A DNA stretch of 64,000 bases, taken from assembly GCA_000934385.1 (NCBI GenBank), contig KN880521.1:26579-90578 (forward strand). Direction: 5' to 3'. Of this stretch, positions 34,390-46,022 are shown in pieces; position 1 is the stretch's first letter; the number at the start of each line of letters is the position of its first letter. The translations under genes and the position numbers were made by a program. The notes beneath the pieces were generated by a model. It was not told where the DNA came from. It made no database searches and worked only from the letters and a program-made list of their open reading frames with translations. Source of the stretch: Cylindrobasidium torrendii FP15055 ss-10 (lineage: Eukaryota > Basidiomycota > Agaricomycetes > Agaricales > Physalacriaceae).

Positions 34390-35177
34390 GGTGGTGGTGG
34401 TCAGTGGGAAAGAAACGCACGCTGGACCTTTGATCCTAAGACCGTCGGATATCGGGCCGAGTTCTGTCCCCGTGACCAGGCCCAGCTTCGCAAACTCGGT
34501 ACAATCAACTTCGCCATGTATGTAGAACATACAACAGGGGATTGTATGTAATTCAGAACTGCTAGAATATTGGCATCTCAAATGCTGCATGATATACACC
34601 AGTCTTATGCAGCTCCTTCAACCCTTGCGTTCTGGAAAGTAGATTCGACATCTCTCTTGCCCACACTTACTCATTCATTATATACCACAGAGCATTAGAA
34701 CATGCTTAAAGTTACCGCATATCCTTAATTGACGAAGACGGAAGATGGCATACGTCAAGGGTTGACTTCATCCTCATGCCCTCACTACGCACTAACCCTG
34801 GTGTACGTAGCGCAGAATCGTCATTAAGGCCCTCTAAGCAGGGCTTCATATGGAAATTTCCATTGGCTTTCAGTGTGGTATGACGAGTGGACGAGCTGCA
34901 CTTGAGCTACTCGCTGAAAGGTTCACGAGAACACGGTCACGGGGTGCAGAGCGCGTTCCTTTTGTATGACCTCATACATGACGCGGCCTCGAGCGACTTC
35001 TTTCGCTGAAGAAGGAACAAGGAGAACGATATAACCGAATAGGAACAAGAAACGTTGGTCACTGCACCACTCGCAAGTCTGACGAATGCGCGCACAACAA
35101 GCCAGTGCATGTTTTACAAGTTTACATTCCTGAATATGTTCGAGTCCATGACAAAGTACAGTTATTATTGTTTACAT
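34390..35177. other. Intergenic, no supported gene
   Basis: The upstream region of F-box-like copy 2 and the 3' side of the lectin gene. Nothing else is seen. Confidence 0.4.
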
Positions 35178-35828
35178 TTAGGCCTGGGTGAATTGCCAGC
35201 TCTGGTGAGGGGCGGTGCCCTGTTGCTCGGTCCACTGTCCCCAGACGGAGACGCGGGTACCGTCCTGGTCGCTTCCGTTGTCGAGGTCGAGGTTGAAGCA
35301 AGGATCAGCGTAGATCCTGGTTATCGGACGCGTGAGTCGTGCACAACGATTACGAGCGAGCAGAGACAGACCTGAAGCCCTTGGATGCGATGTGCTGGTC
35401 GACGTTCATGAACCACTCGTAGGGCTGGCTAGGCCACGATTAATGTCGAGGACGATGGTTAGAAGAGCGCGACGTACTCCTGACCGATGATCTGCTTGTT
35501 GTCGCCGGCCTGGCCGCCTTCGATGGCGAGATACTTGCCGCCGCGCTTGTTGCGGAAGGTCCACTGTAGATGGGCCTCGTCAGCGTCGCCGATGAACCAT
35601 GCCCGGTCCTTGCGCACCTTTCCGCTGCCAGTTTGCTGAACCTCCCACTGCTGGTTCTCGCCGCCATGCTTCTTGTATCCGATGATGATGCCATCCTCTG
35701 TTAACACATCCATCAGCGTCGGGCCATTGAGAGAAGCGATAGTAAAGCATACGCTTCAGGTCAAGAGCAGTGCCCGACTTCGCGTTGGAGATGACAAAGG
35801 TGCCGTTGGAGGGAGAGGTGAAAGACAT
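35178..35828 (-). CDS. Ricin-B-fold (beta-trefoil) lectin-like protein
   Basis: A small cytoplasmic beta-trefoil protein of about 165 aa, predicted to bind carbohydrates. It starts MSFTSPSNGTFVISNAKSGT with no signal peptide. Four exons join as GTALDLK/EDGIIIGYKKHGGENQQWEV, then HLQWTFRNKRGGKYLAIEGG, then QPYEWFMNVDQHIASKGF and IYADPCFNLDLDNGSDQDGT, ending HQSWQFTQA. The trefoil signs are GENQQWEV and HQSWQFT (QxW-like) and ALDL/NLDL beta strands at repeat starts. Proteins of this type in mushrooms often defend fruiting bodies against grazers, but no activity can be inferred here. It is single-domain, without a catalytic chain. Confidence 0.85.
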
Positions 35829-35864
35829 GATAGATGATGGTAAGAAGGAAAGAGATGTACGTGG

Positions 35865-35872
35865 CTTATATA
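35865..35872 (-). promoter_or_regulatory. TATA box of the lectin gene
   Basis: TATATAAG on the minus strand, about 37 bp before the ATG at 35828. Confidence 0.6.
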
Positions 35873-37263
35873 CGCGTCCGTAGAGGGGCTTTCTGAGACT
35901 GCTGTCATGACGCAGTGGGCCGGTGTGGCGCATAGGTCAAAGGCGGTGCGTCGTTTCCCTAAACCGAACCCAAAAATAAATCACAAGGAAATGACGACAA
36001 AACAATGGCGAAATTGTGATGACAAGAACGCCTGCTTCATCAATCCACAAGCGCCCACAAGTGATCGAGAGGCGTGGGAAATCCCGATGCTGGTGCGTAA
36101 ATCAGCAGCTAGGCGGCCTGCCAGGGCATGCCACTTTGAGTATTAGCCTGATATTAGCGTGAGTTGCGCGTTTTGATATTCTGATCCCTACCCAACGATT
36201 CATATGTGGCTGGAACGCTCAAGATCTAGGCCAAGAATTGTGTACATGGGAATGGGCAATAGTAAGATCCTAGTGTTGCTGGGCTTACAGGAAAGACTTT
36301 GCAATTGCGGCAGGATATACACAGAGGAGGCTATCTGGCCTCTCACTCATGATGTATCGAGTGGTCCAGGTAGTCGATCTGTCATTGTTCTAAGGTTCTT
36401 CATTATACACGTCAAACCAAATGTCCGCAAGCCTGAATTTGAATCAAGAGTGTATATTCAGCTTTGGGAAATCAAAAGTCACTGATCCTAGGCACTCCAG
36501 CACTAGCGTAGTACGACGGTATGCCTCGGAATTCAGTGGGGCGTCCTAAAGATGCGATTGAGACGCACATCGGCGCCTCGTCGGCGCCCAGGTCGATAAT
36601 GTGCTGCTACGTATCAGAATGGCGACGACGCAATTTCGAGCCCCGACGCGTCCTGGCGCCCGTGTGAGTTGTTCCCTGTTGTTCCTCGCGGTGGAAGTAG
36701 CTGTATCAGGATGAATTGCACAAGAATTGCACCAAAGAACCACAAACAGACGGTAGTTGAAAGCTCTCTTGCAACGTTTCCTAGATATTCGACACAGAGA
36801 CGACGGAGACTCTGGAAGCTCATCTATGGGTCCTGCGTAGTATCTGTGCGGGCAGGCTCGGGAGTCTGTAACGACTGGTGAGATCCTACGATAGATGGAT
36901 GGCGCAACTAGGCCGAAGGCATGACGAGGGATGGAACGGCACTTGCCGACCAGAATATTGATCGACAGGGCGTGGAGCCCCACAAGCAATTCAGTCCTGT
37001 CCAAACTTCGGTCAGAGATTCAAACTTTAGCTGCATGGATAAACAAAACTTGCTGCGTCGCAGAGAGAAAAGAAAGTACAAGCAGTAGCTATATCTCATA
37101 GTTCGTAAGCGGGTCACGGCGGAAATCTCGGACAGGAGATAGATGGAGGCGCTGACATAAGGAGATAAGCATGTGTTCGATCATCAAGGCTGGACTCTAT
37201 CCACGACCCTGCACGCTCGTTTCCAGTAACTTGTCCCTTCTTCTCTCATCTTATGAAAGGAGC
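35873..37263. other. Long intergenic region, no supported gene
   Basis: Several 70-150-codon frames exist on both strands, but none has a recognisable domain or splice structure. The last 100 bp are a pyrimidine-rich leader for the G-alpha gene. Confidence 0.35.
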
Positions 37264-39578
37264 ATGGTAGCCTCTCTTACTTCCTCCCGCTTGACCCCCA
37301 TGTTTTTCACCCGCTACGGACACGACGATGACCCATTGACGCGTGCGCTCGCCCCGCCGCCAGGAGAGACACCAGCACAACGTGCCGACCGGGAGGCTCT
37401 GGAGCTTGCAAGCCAACGGCGGAGGTGCGTTGCCATATCCAATATCTGTTCTCACTGTTCTCACCATCTTCAGCGATGAAATAGACGATGAACTCCGGAG
37501 GGAGAAGGAGACAGAGCGGAAGAAGAAGCCTGTCAAACTGCTGCTACTGGGTGCGCAACTCAACGCCCGACTCGATATGTTTTTCTGATATATCATACAA
37601 TAGGTCAGAGCGAAAGCGGAAAGACAGCCACGCTAAAGAGTGCGTTGCCTCCACATGATTCCCACCCAACCCCACCATATCTAATTCCCACCCTCTTCCA
37701 GATTTCCAGCTCAAGTTCGCGGGCAACGAATGGCGCGCTGAACGCGATCTCTGGCGTTTCGTGATAGTATTCAACCTTATCCGCAACGTCACTGACATCC
37801 TGGACGAGATGGCAGCGTATGCCGCACGCCCAGCGCTGCTCGACGGGAGTAGTAGCGAGTCCGACGATGCCTCCACCCTCGATAGTTTCTTCACTACCCG
37901 CCGCTCGGGCTCACCAATCAGATTCAAGGACCGTCACCGTCTTCTGCGCACACGTCTGTCCCCACTCCGTCAGATCCAGAAGGAACTCGAGGGAGCTCTG
38001 GGAAATGCAGCCATCGAGGTCAACGGAGACAGTCAGCCCAGCCACAAGCCGAATGAATTCTCCATCATCGCGTCCCACGGTTGGAAATCCGCCTTCGACA
38101 AGTTGAAGACATTGAGAACGCAACCGGTGACCGAGAGCCAACCCTCCATGGGGAGGCTCAAAGGTCTGGAGGAGGATATATTGGAGGCACTGGAGGACTA
38201 TCTCGAGGATATTGTCTCCCTGTGGAACGACCCGGTTGTCCGTGAAATGCTCGCACGCAGGCGCACACATATCGAGGATACCCCCGGATTGTGAGTCCCC
38301 GTGTACGTTCACCATCACACGCCTGACCTTGTTCAGCTTCTTGGACGATGTGCGGCGCATTGCGAGGAGGGCATATGTACCAACAGACGACGATATTCTA
38401 CGCTCGCGGTTACGCACGCTCGGTGTTCAAGAGCACCGGTTTGTCTTCCAAGAAGGTGCGCGCTCTCTCTGCTTTGACCTTCCATTTCTCATGCTCTGTG
38501 CCAGGTCTCACGAAGGGTCGAGAATGGAGACTGTACGATGTCGGAGGGGCACACAGCAGCGTATGTCTCGCCGACATCCTCTCTCCGAGGCCCTCTTGTA
38601 CTCACTGACGTCTCGCCAGCGCGCCGCATGGTATCCTTACTTCGATGATGGTGAGTCCTAACCCGTTTCCATCGAGCTCAGCGGCGGGCTAAACAGTAAT
38701 CCAAAGTCGACGCCATCATCTTCCTTGCGTACGTTTTCCCTTCCTCCCCACATCTATTCCTCAAAATTAATCACCATTTTACTGAATAGACCAAGTACGT
38801 TCAATTGGTCGTCGGACTTCCCTCCGATAGGTTTTCTGATCCATCCTGTATTCAGTATCTTGCTTCGACGAGAAGCTCTCCGAGGGTGGGTCTCAATTAT
38901 TCCTCTTTGCTGCGCCTTCCTCCACTGCCATGCTTCTATGAGGAGAGAAGGAGCAAGATGTGCTCATAGATTATTAGACCGTCGTGTGAACCGATTGGAG
39001 GACAGCTACTACCTGTGGAAGACGATATGTGAATGCGAGTTGCTCAAATATACCCAGGTTGGCTCTTCCGTCGGTATGTTCTTGGCTCAAGCTAACGGCC
39101 TACGCAGATCATCTTATTCCTGAACAAATGCGACATCCTCGAGGCGAAGCTGGAGCGCGGTGTCCGTGTGCAAGACTATGTGTCAAGTTATGGGGATCGC
39201 GCAAACAACGTCGCAACAGCGTCCAAGTGTGCGTTTTCTTTTGGGGGGCTGCTTCTTTCATCCCTGCCCTGTACATATGATAGACTGATTTGCATCGCAG
39301 ATTTTCAACATCACTTCAAGGAGTTGATGAAGAACAACTCTCCGTCCCCTCGCACTTTTTACTCTCATTTCACGTCTGTCGTCGTACGTCCGGGTCTCTT
39401 TCATGGCTGATCAAACCAGCTAATCCTGGTGCGTTCATGTAGCAAAAGGACGAAACGGCAAAGACACTGGCTGTTGGTTAGTATCCCTGATCCCAGCCCT
39501 TCTTCCATCACATTGACGCTTTTCCCAGTCGAAGAGTCAATTCTGCGCGATCATCTAAGGCGCGCTGACCTCATGTAA
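37264..39578 (+). CDS. Divergent heterotrimeric G-protein alpha subunit
   Basis: A GTP-binding alpha subunit of about 500 aa in some fifteen exons. Motifs: P-loop GQSESGKT (GAGESGKS in canonical forms, split over introns), switch I LRSRLRTLGVQEHRF, switch II DVGGAHSSRAAW, NKCDILEAKL (NKxD) and the SKYFQHHF region that stands for TKYF/TCAT-type elements. Switch II lacks the catalytic Gln (DVGGQRSE in most G-alphas becomes DVGGAH). The N-terminus MVASLTSSRLTPMFF has no MGxxxS myristoylation site. The helical domain is enlarged by an acidic Ser-rich insert (DGSSSESDDASTLDSFF) and the stretch up to THIEDTPG. IIFLAPISCFDEKLSED needs a 5-nt exon at 38790-38794. The C-terminus is ESILRDHLRRADLM. It belongs to the expanded non-canonical G-alphas of Agaricomycetes. 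GTP hydrolysis is predicted to be slow or altered. Confidence 0.87.
38790..38794 (+). other. Five-nucleotide microexon of the G-alpha gene
   Basis: ACCAA between ..TGAATAG and GTACGT. Joined to LA (..CTTGC) and TATCTTGC it gives LAPISCFDE, the conserved G-alpha sequence after switch II. Without it the frame breaks. Both flanking introns are GT/AG. Confidence 0.78.
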
Positions 39579-40502
39579 AACAAACACTACCATCTCCCCG
39601 AACGCTATGAATGTTTTTGCATAGAATTACATCTGGAATACTCTTTGTACTATTATTACTACCTCCTTACTACGCCCTTTTCTCACTTACTTCTACCTCA
39701 CCGTCCTCTAAACACGACACGCAGACCGTGCACACCAGCTAGTACACCACCTCTCCTTTGTGTTTTTTTTTGTTGGAATATATATGTACATGCTATTATA
39801 TTATTGCCTTCGATGTGGATATGCTCTTTAGGTGCTTGGGAACTCGTTGTGCAGTGGCTTCTTGTGAACAGTTCTCTACTGGATCGTCCAGTAGAGTCAA
39901 GTGACATACAAGTCTTGTCTACAATGTCGGACGCAGCGTAGTTGCTAGTCGAGTACATAGCCCGAAGTCTCTTTTGGATGAGGGTGAGCAGCCCTTCGAT
40001 AACAGTGGCAGGCGTAGCACATCGCATGCAGACAGACGCAGACTAGATAGTATAGAGGACGGTTGTTCCATTTACCATATTACTACGACTACTACGCTGA
40101 CAGTAGACCCAACGCTGGCGCACTAGGTCCCAGCGGTCCATCGTGGGCTGCCATGCCTTCTGACCTCAAGCCTCAATTTCGGCTTGGAGCTCTGCCAGGA
40201 AACAAAAACGAGAGCCTACCGTCCTACTGCATAAGTAGATGCACTCTCTTGTTCATCAGCCAACACACAGAAGCCAACAAAGAACCGTAGCCATGAACGT
40301 GTCCTCGTTGTAACTAAGTAAGTATTTGGAGATGAGCGTGATACATAAGATAAAAACGTGTTACAACCGCCTCTTCAAGGTGGTCCCTCTCAAGGCCATG
40401 CCACCGTTGTGTGTGTCCAGAGCAGCTCGCGGTTATAGTGCACTACTCGTGGTGATGGAGACATTCGGTCCCATTGTGTGTACTGATTGAGCAACAGCGG
40501 CG
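39579..40502. other. Intergenic between convergent genes
   Basis: The 3' regions of the G-alpha gene (plus) and the second C2H2 gene (minus). T-rich stretches; no supported gene. Confidence 0.45.
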
Positions 40503-41619
40503 CTATGGAGCGACGACATGATAGTGCATCTGAGGTGGGGGAGGTGGTGCTGGGAAGTCTGTGTATAGCGAAGCCATTGGAGGGCTACGGGGTGGAGTTG
40601 ATGATCGACTGGCCATAGATTGCAAAGAGAACGATGGATTTCGGCTTGGGGGTTGAATAAGACGTGGTGCGGGGTAGCTTGCGACAGTGGCGGGACTGGG
40701 AGATCTTGACCGTGGGCTAGACGCACGAGACGAGGATGGGCTGGCGAGAGGTGACGCAGAAGAGCTAGGAGAACGAGATGCCGAAGAGGATGGGTGTACG
40801 GAGGATGAGGAGGCAGTGTCCGCTACGGAGACAGGGAATCGACTGGTGCCAGGCCGACTGCTAAGGACTTAGAATGCAACCATAAATAAAGGACTGAGAG
40901 ACGCACTTGTGGACTGAGGCATGACTCTTTACATGCCGCTCTCGCGACGCCGCGTACTGACACCCAGGCCATGTACAATGAATGAGCTCATCTCCGGAGT
41001 GGACACCTCGCCGGTGGACGACGACACTGCCTGCAATCATTGCAGTATAGTCGCAGTCAGGCCAGTCGCATGCAAAAGGCTTCTCTCCAGTATGCTTGCG
41101 CTTGTGAACGACGAGATGCGAAGGGAGCGCCGCTGCATGTGTACACCCAGGCCAGTCGCATGCGTATGGCTTCCCAGTATGCTTTAAACGATGGATCTTG
41201 AGGCAGGCGCGGCTGTTGCCGGCGTATGTGCATTCGGGCCAGTCGCAAGCAAACGGGCGGCCCACGGAATGAGTGATCTTGTGCTTCTCGAGCGTGCTTT
41301 CCTCCGCGGCAGCGTAGCAGCAGTTGGGCCAGTCGCAAAAATATGGTCGCTCCCCGGCACGACGGTGGCGACGAATATGTGCTTCCATGTTGTCCGCCGA
41401 GCTATAGGTGCAGCCGGGCCAGGTGCAGGTTGGCTTCTCGGCGTGCAACTCGAGGTGTTTGTCCAGTCGACATCGGGTCGTCGCCTGGAACGAGCACTTT
41501 GGGCAAGGAATCCCCATGAAGGGACCAGGGGCTAATGACTGGATGGTGATGGCAGAAGACAAACTCGGTAGGCGCGATCGCATCAAGGGTCGCGGTCGGC
41601 CATCTCTTCTCTTCCACAT
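40503..41619 (-). CDS. Seven-finger C2H2 zinc-finger protein, copy 2
   Basis: Paralog of 28068-29268, probable DNA-binding protein. ATG 41619, exon 1 40907-41619, intron 40858-40906, exon 2 40503-40857. Seven fingers: IPCPKCSFQ, PTCTWPGCTY, YFCDWPNCCY, FACDWPECTY, YACDWPGCTH, FACDWPDCDY and IHCTWPGCQY, each with a His pair. Linkers are HTGKPY and HTGEKPF. The intron lies shortly after the last finger, as in copy 1. The tail is rich in Ser, Pro and Arg (SSSASRSPSSSASPLAS and PRSRSPSPATVASY) and ends with a Pro-rich stretch, PAPPPPPQMHYHVVAP. The acidic end of copy 1 is missing. The basic SR-like tail may serve localisation. Confidence 0.82.
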
Positions 41620-43270
41620 GGAGACAAAGTACTCTTCACGGAAAATGCAAAGGAAAACCTAGCCCGTTGAGCGTAAGTGCCCGACATTCCCCGTGTGAGT
41701 TGTATCTACCCCTCTTGATCTCGAGTCTGGAGGAGTTTCACTCTTCCCCCCCCCCCACCTCCGAGTCTCAATCATTCGAAGTCGCCGAAGCATAAAATAT
41801 TCACCATGACCGTTGCCTCCTGGTTGCCTCCCTCCGTAATTCTGAATAGATAACACTACAAGCGCTGCGGAACAACTGACGGCATGCGGAATTCGGGTCG
41901 TTGGCTTCTACTTAACCATCGCTGTCTCCCAGTGTCTCCTCAATCTTGGACATAATGTCGCTGTGAGGTCCCGTCGCGAAACAGCTTGAGAGGCCAAAAT
42001 GGGGCAGCAAACACGACCGACATCATCTTTACTCCAGCCCGGAACACTCAGCGGGGCCTTCGAAAGCACAGACGATGTCGAGACAGCCTCGGAGTACGTT
42101 CCACTGCTTCCTCCCCGGTGCTCGAGGTCGCCGATGTCTGTACAGGTCAATGAAGCGTCGGTGCGGTCCCTATTGCATGGAATGCATAACATACCGAAGT
42201 ATCTGCAGAGAACTTCATATTCTTAAAAGCACTCCAGATAAAATATTCGCCACCGATAGACTTGTGCACGATTACGGATCCCAACCGTCTTGCTCTCCTC
42301 CGATGTAATATTTTCATCCGCGCCTCTGCTCTCTCTGAACCCCTTCTCCAGCTCCAATGCCTACACCCAGTCAGTGGAACGACACATTCTCTGCACGTCG
42401 CCTATCTGCGAAGGCTTTCCTTCTGGGGTTCACAGGCATATCGTATATTCCCCCATTATCTTCATCTGCAGTCAATCTGGTTGTTCTTTTATTGCTCTAG
42501 ACATGATCAATTTGCAGGAGCATACAGAAACCTGTGATGCAGGGCCTGCATACTTGTGCGTTGTGTCATCTCAGAGAAGAATGTGACGGAATATTCACGC
42601 ATGATGCTTACTAGGCCGTCTGCGAATGCACATTTGGGGCTGGAACTACAAGCTCAAAAGTGCATACTGAAGACATCCTGGACAAGGAATGCATTCTCGT
42701 CAACCACTGGGATGGCCAAGTTGAGGACCAAAAATAAAGTAGAGAGAGGCCGGGTAGATGCGTTTATTCGTTACTTATTTATGTATGCGTGCTAGTTGGG
42801 CCGCATTTCTGGACTGCGAGTGCTTCATGGATATGGGTCGTCTTTCCAATTATGTTCTTCGAATAATCATCGCAATAAGAACGGCGAAGGAGGATTAGTG
42901 AGCCTGGGTTAAGCCACACACAATGGCTACCCGGCTTGAGGTGGACGACGATCTCAAAATAATGATATTATGGTCATCTTTAGAATACGCGCAAAAGACT
43001 ACGCATTTGAAAAAGTAGCCTGGTCAACATTCAGCCTTTATTAAATGGAAGGGATGTCATAAGATTGCTAGACGACTGAGTGATTGTCTCCGACAAAACC
43101 TACTGTCAGTGGCGGCCTGGCCACCGCTATGAGCCAAGTTCAAGCTTGAATAAACTCAAAAATCTACCGATTGAGACAAGCAGACATGAGTCCTTTTTAT
43201 GATGTTTTGTACAACTCTTGTGATTTATCTCGGTGGGGCTTCTGAAAAAAAGGAAGAAGCCCTCTCTCAT
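41620..43270. other. Intergenic with a doubtful C2H2-like fragment
   Basis: A frame at about 42290-42586 encodes two Cys-rich stretches (CTSPICEG and FICSQSGCSF with H..C) that faintly resemble a C2H2 remnant, but it lacks an ATG and a splice model. An 11-base C run lies near 41748. Otherwise nothing is supported. Confidence 0.3.
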
Positions 43271-43344
43271 GGACACATTGGGAATTGAACCCAACACCTC
43301 CCGCATGCTAAGCGGGCGTGATAAACCAACTACACCATGTGCCC
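43271..43344 (-). tRNA. tRNA-Ala (anticodon AGC)
   Basis: 74 nt without intron. The acceptor stem GGGCACA pairs with TGTGTCC and contains a G3-U70 wobble, the main identity element of tRNA-Ala. The D-arm region is TGGTGTAGTTGGTTTATCAC. The anticodon stem CCCGC/GCGGG encloses TTAGCAT, giving AGC. The T-arm TTGGG-TTCAATT-CCCAA is perfect. It is on the opposite strand, 99 bp upstream of the third F-box-like gene. Confidence 0.93.
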
Positions 43345-43443
43345 TGACCATCGAAGTCTGGTCACGTGCTGTGTTCCGGCCCGAGATGCGATCATAAGGC
43401 TCTCGGTCCTGTGTTCATCTCTTTCCTATCGACCACCACCACA

Positions 43444-46022
43444 ATGGATTCCACCTCGCGCAAGAAGCGCGCGGCAAGCAAACGCAAGATTACGGAGGAT
43501 TTCTGCGACGAAGTGAACAGCATTGAGGCCCCCAAAGCTAAGAAAGGTGCGTAATGTGCCCGACAACGCGGGTGGGAACTGAAGAGAATGTCCAGCAAAA
43601 TGCAAGGAGACCGCGCCAAAGAAGCCAGCTTCCAACGCTAAGAAGACCTCTGCTTCTAAGCAAAAGACAAAGACTGTGCCATCAAAGGCCAAACCAAAGA
43701 ACACGGTTGACGAGAAAGAACTTGCTCTCCGAGCGGCGTTCAAAGGCGTACGTGGTCGCCGTGGCATTCTTCAATCTGTTATGGAAATGCCAGAGGATAT
43801 TCTTTGCGAGGTGCGTGTGACATTGTTTCGTAGGTTCATTGTTATTGACGGCTCCCAGATATTTTCATCCTTGACGCCTATTGATCTCCTCCGGTTGTCT
43901 CGGACTTCGAAGGACCTTCGTGCGTTTCTGGGGTCACGTATCCATTCTGAGAATATTTGGCGCGCTGCTCGCGAGGGAATGATCAACCTCCCGCCGTCAC
44001 TTCCACGTGACCTGAGCGAGCCGGCGTATGCAAGCTTTGTATTCGAAACCCATTGCCAGGTTTGTCTTCTCGTCCATTTCAGAATAAATTCCCTTACACT
44101 TGTTTCTTTCAGAAATGCGGGGCGGCAGTAGCGGAATATGTGGACTGGCTATACCACGCTCGCTTTTGTGGACATTGCGTCTTGGTTTCAGAATCGTAAG
44201 TCCTTGTATTTTAGTCTTGGGAGTCGGGACACTCACTGCATGAATTATTCAGTTACTGTAGAGATCCTGGGCTCAAATCACTTCGCCATGCTGATATCCT
44301 CTTTGCCAATATACCAAAAATCATAGGTCCATCTCACTTGGGTGGCGTGTGTATGTTCAAATTATTCATCCTTGCCGTGTATTGCTCTGACTTGACGTGC
44401 TGAATCCATAGATTTCTTCAACATCCAGGTCTGCGATAGCCTCAAAAGGAAAATTTCAAGGCTCAAAGACGACAACAAATGCAAAATATTCGTAGACCAA
44501 TGGGCTAAGGAGCAACAGATAGCGAATATGGTATGTCTCCCATACTCTCGGAACGTTCCTCAACGGACACTCACGGATATGGCTAGGATGCGTTAAAGGT
44601 CAAGAAATACATCGAACGCGAAGCCGTTTCAAAACCTTTGGCACGTAGCGCTGAGCTTGCAGCTCTCCGGAAACGAAGACTTGATGCGTAAATATCGCAT
44701 CCTTCTCCTCTCTCGAAGCTCGTTCTCATGTGTTAACAGGATTGTCGCCCGACTCGAAGCTCAGGGATGGTCCGAAGATCTCACACCTGAGGTTCGCAAA
44801 TCATTGGAGAAACATGCGTCGGTCAACCAGCCAAGGGCCCTCACCGATCGTAGTACGCCTTTCTCATTGTCGTCACCGTCGTATCTGATCTATTTTGTAG
44901 TCTGGAAGAACATCGAACCTGCCATGCTCGAGTTTATGGAGGCTGCAAAGTCAAAGCGACTTCGCCCTCCTAGTTTGACTCACCCCCGAGTCAAGGTTTT
45001 GGACAGATTCTATAACACAATGCTCGACGACGATGGACCTTGTTTCCGCGCGCCTTATCCACCAATCGGGCACGTCATTGCCAACTGCTCTCCGATTCGC
45101 GAACTCGTCAAGGACAAGCACTTGCTCGAAGATATGTCGGACAGGGCCATTTACAAAGTCCTCCGGAAAAACATTTATTCTATTGCGGTCGACTGGCGCG
45201 AGGATCAAGCGAGGCGGCTCAAAAGAATTCTCATTGCTGGTGGACTCGAACCTGTGCTGAACTCGGCGTTGTCTGCATTCCATTGCGCTGAGGAGAGGTG
45301 CAAACATACTACGCTGTTCTATCCCGATGTGCTTCGCCACCCATGCTGTATACAAAGGATGAAGGGAACGTGGGGCGCAAAAACGTACTCAACCGAGAAG
45401 CTCTCAGCAGCACCGGCCTCGCATGTCAACAAGATACGAACGATCATTGAGAAATGTGGGATGGACCCAGAAACGGCGACGGTCGACGAAATGAACAGAC
45501 TGGACGTATTTCTGGCTTGCAAAATTTGCAAGAAACGAGGATGGAATGATTGTCCGTTTTGGGATCGTGACTTTTCTCCAAGGACGTGGGCGATGCGCTG
45601 GAGAACGGCAGTGGTATGCTCGATTTCTGTCAGAGCTATAACGGCACTGATGGGTTTTCAACAGGCTCATTGTCATCTAAACGAAGATCAACCGACTTTC
45701 TTCCTCATCAAAAACGCGAAGCACCTTGAGAAGGCGCATGAGATGGAGCAGCGGAAGAGTGAGTCTTGCCGAGTCATGTGCAGGCACTGTGACTGCGATT
45801 TCGTCTTTGGCAAGGACTCGGCCGCGAAGAGGATTGACCATCTAGAAGAGTACGTATTCGCTGTGGTATCCTTAGCAACACAACTCACACTCGACTAGTG
45901 GCGTGCACTTCTTCGACCATTATCGCGAAGAGGACGGATGGTCCAATCACTGGGTCTCTCTCCCAGATGATGCTGCTGTATTTTCGTTCGTGTACTGTGT
46001 TGCCAAGGTTGAGACGTCGTGA
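43444..46022 (+). CDS. F-box-like protein, family 1, copy 3 (full length)
   Basis: The third and most regular family member, about 670 aa. It starts MDSTSRKKRAASKRKITEDF, with a Lys-rich nuclear-signal-like region (KKTSASKQKTKTVPSKAKPK). The F-box-like core is VRGRRGILQSVMEMPEDIL, then IFSSLTPIDLLRLSRTSKDL and SENIWRAAREGM. SEPAYASFVFETHCQ/KCGAAVAEYVDW..CGHC follows, then a long helical stretch and HASVNQPRALTDR/VWKNIEPAMLEFM. The C-terminal half has FHCAEERCKH, CKICKKRG, and CRVMCRHCDCDF near the end, likely zinc sites. The last exon is GVHFFDHYREEDGWSNHWVS and it stops at 46022. All splice phases agree. Role: probably SCF substrate selection; the target is unknown. Confidence 0.82.

Noticed and set aside
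36546..37004. 152-codon minus-strand frame
   Set aside because: Composition is unlike the coding genes, no domain, no paralog and no splice structure.
42263..42586. Possible C2H2 gene with CTSPICEG and FICSQSGCSF
   Set aside because: No ATG, spacing does not fit two regular fingers, and no splice model. Kept only as a remark.
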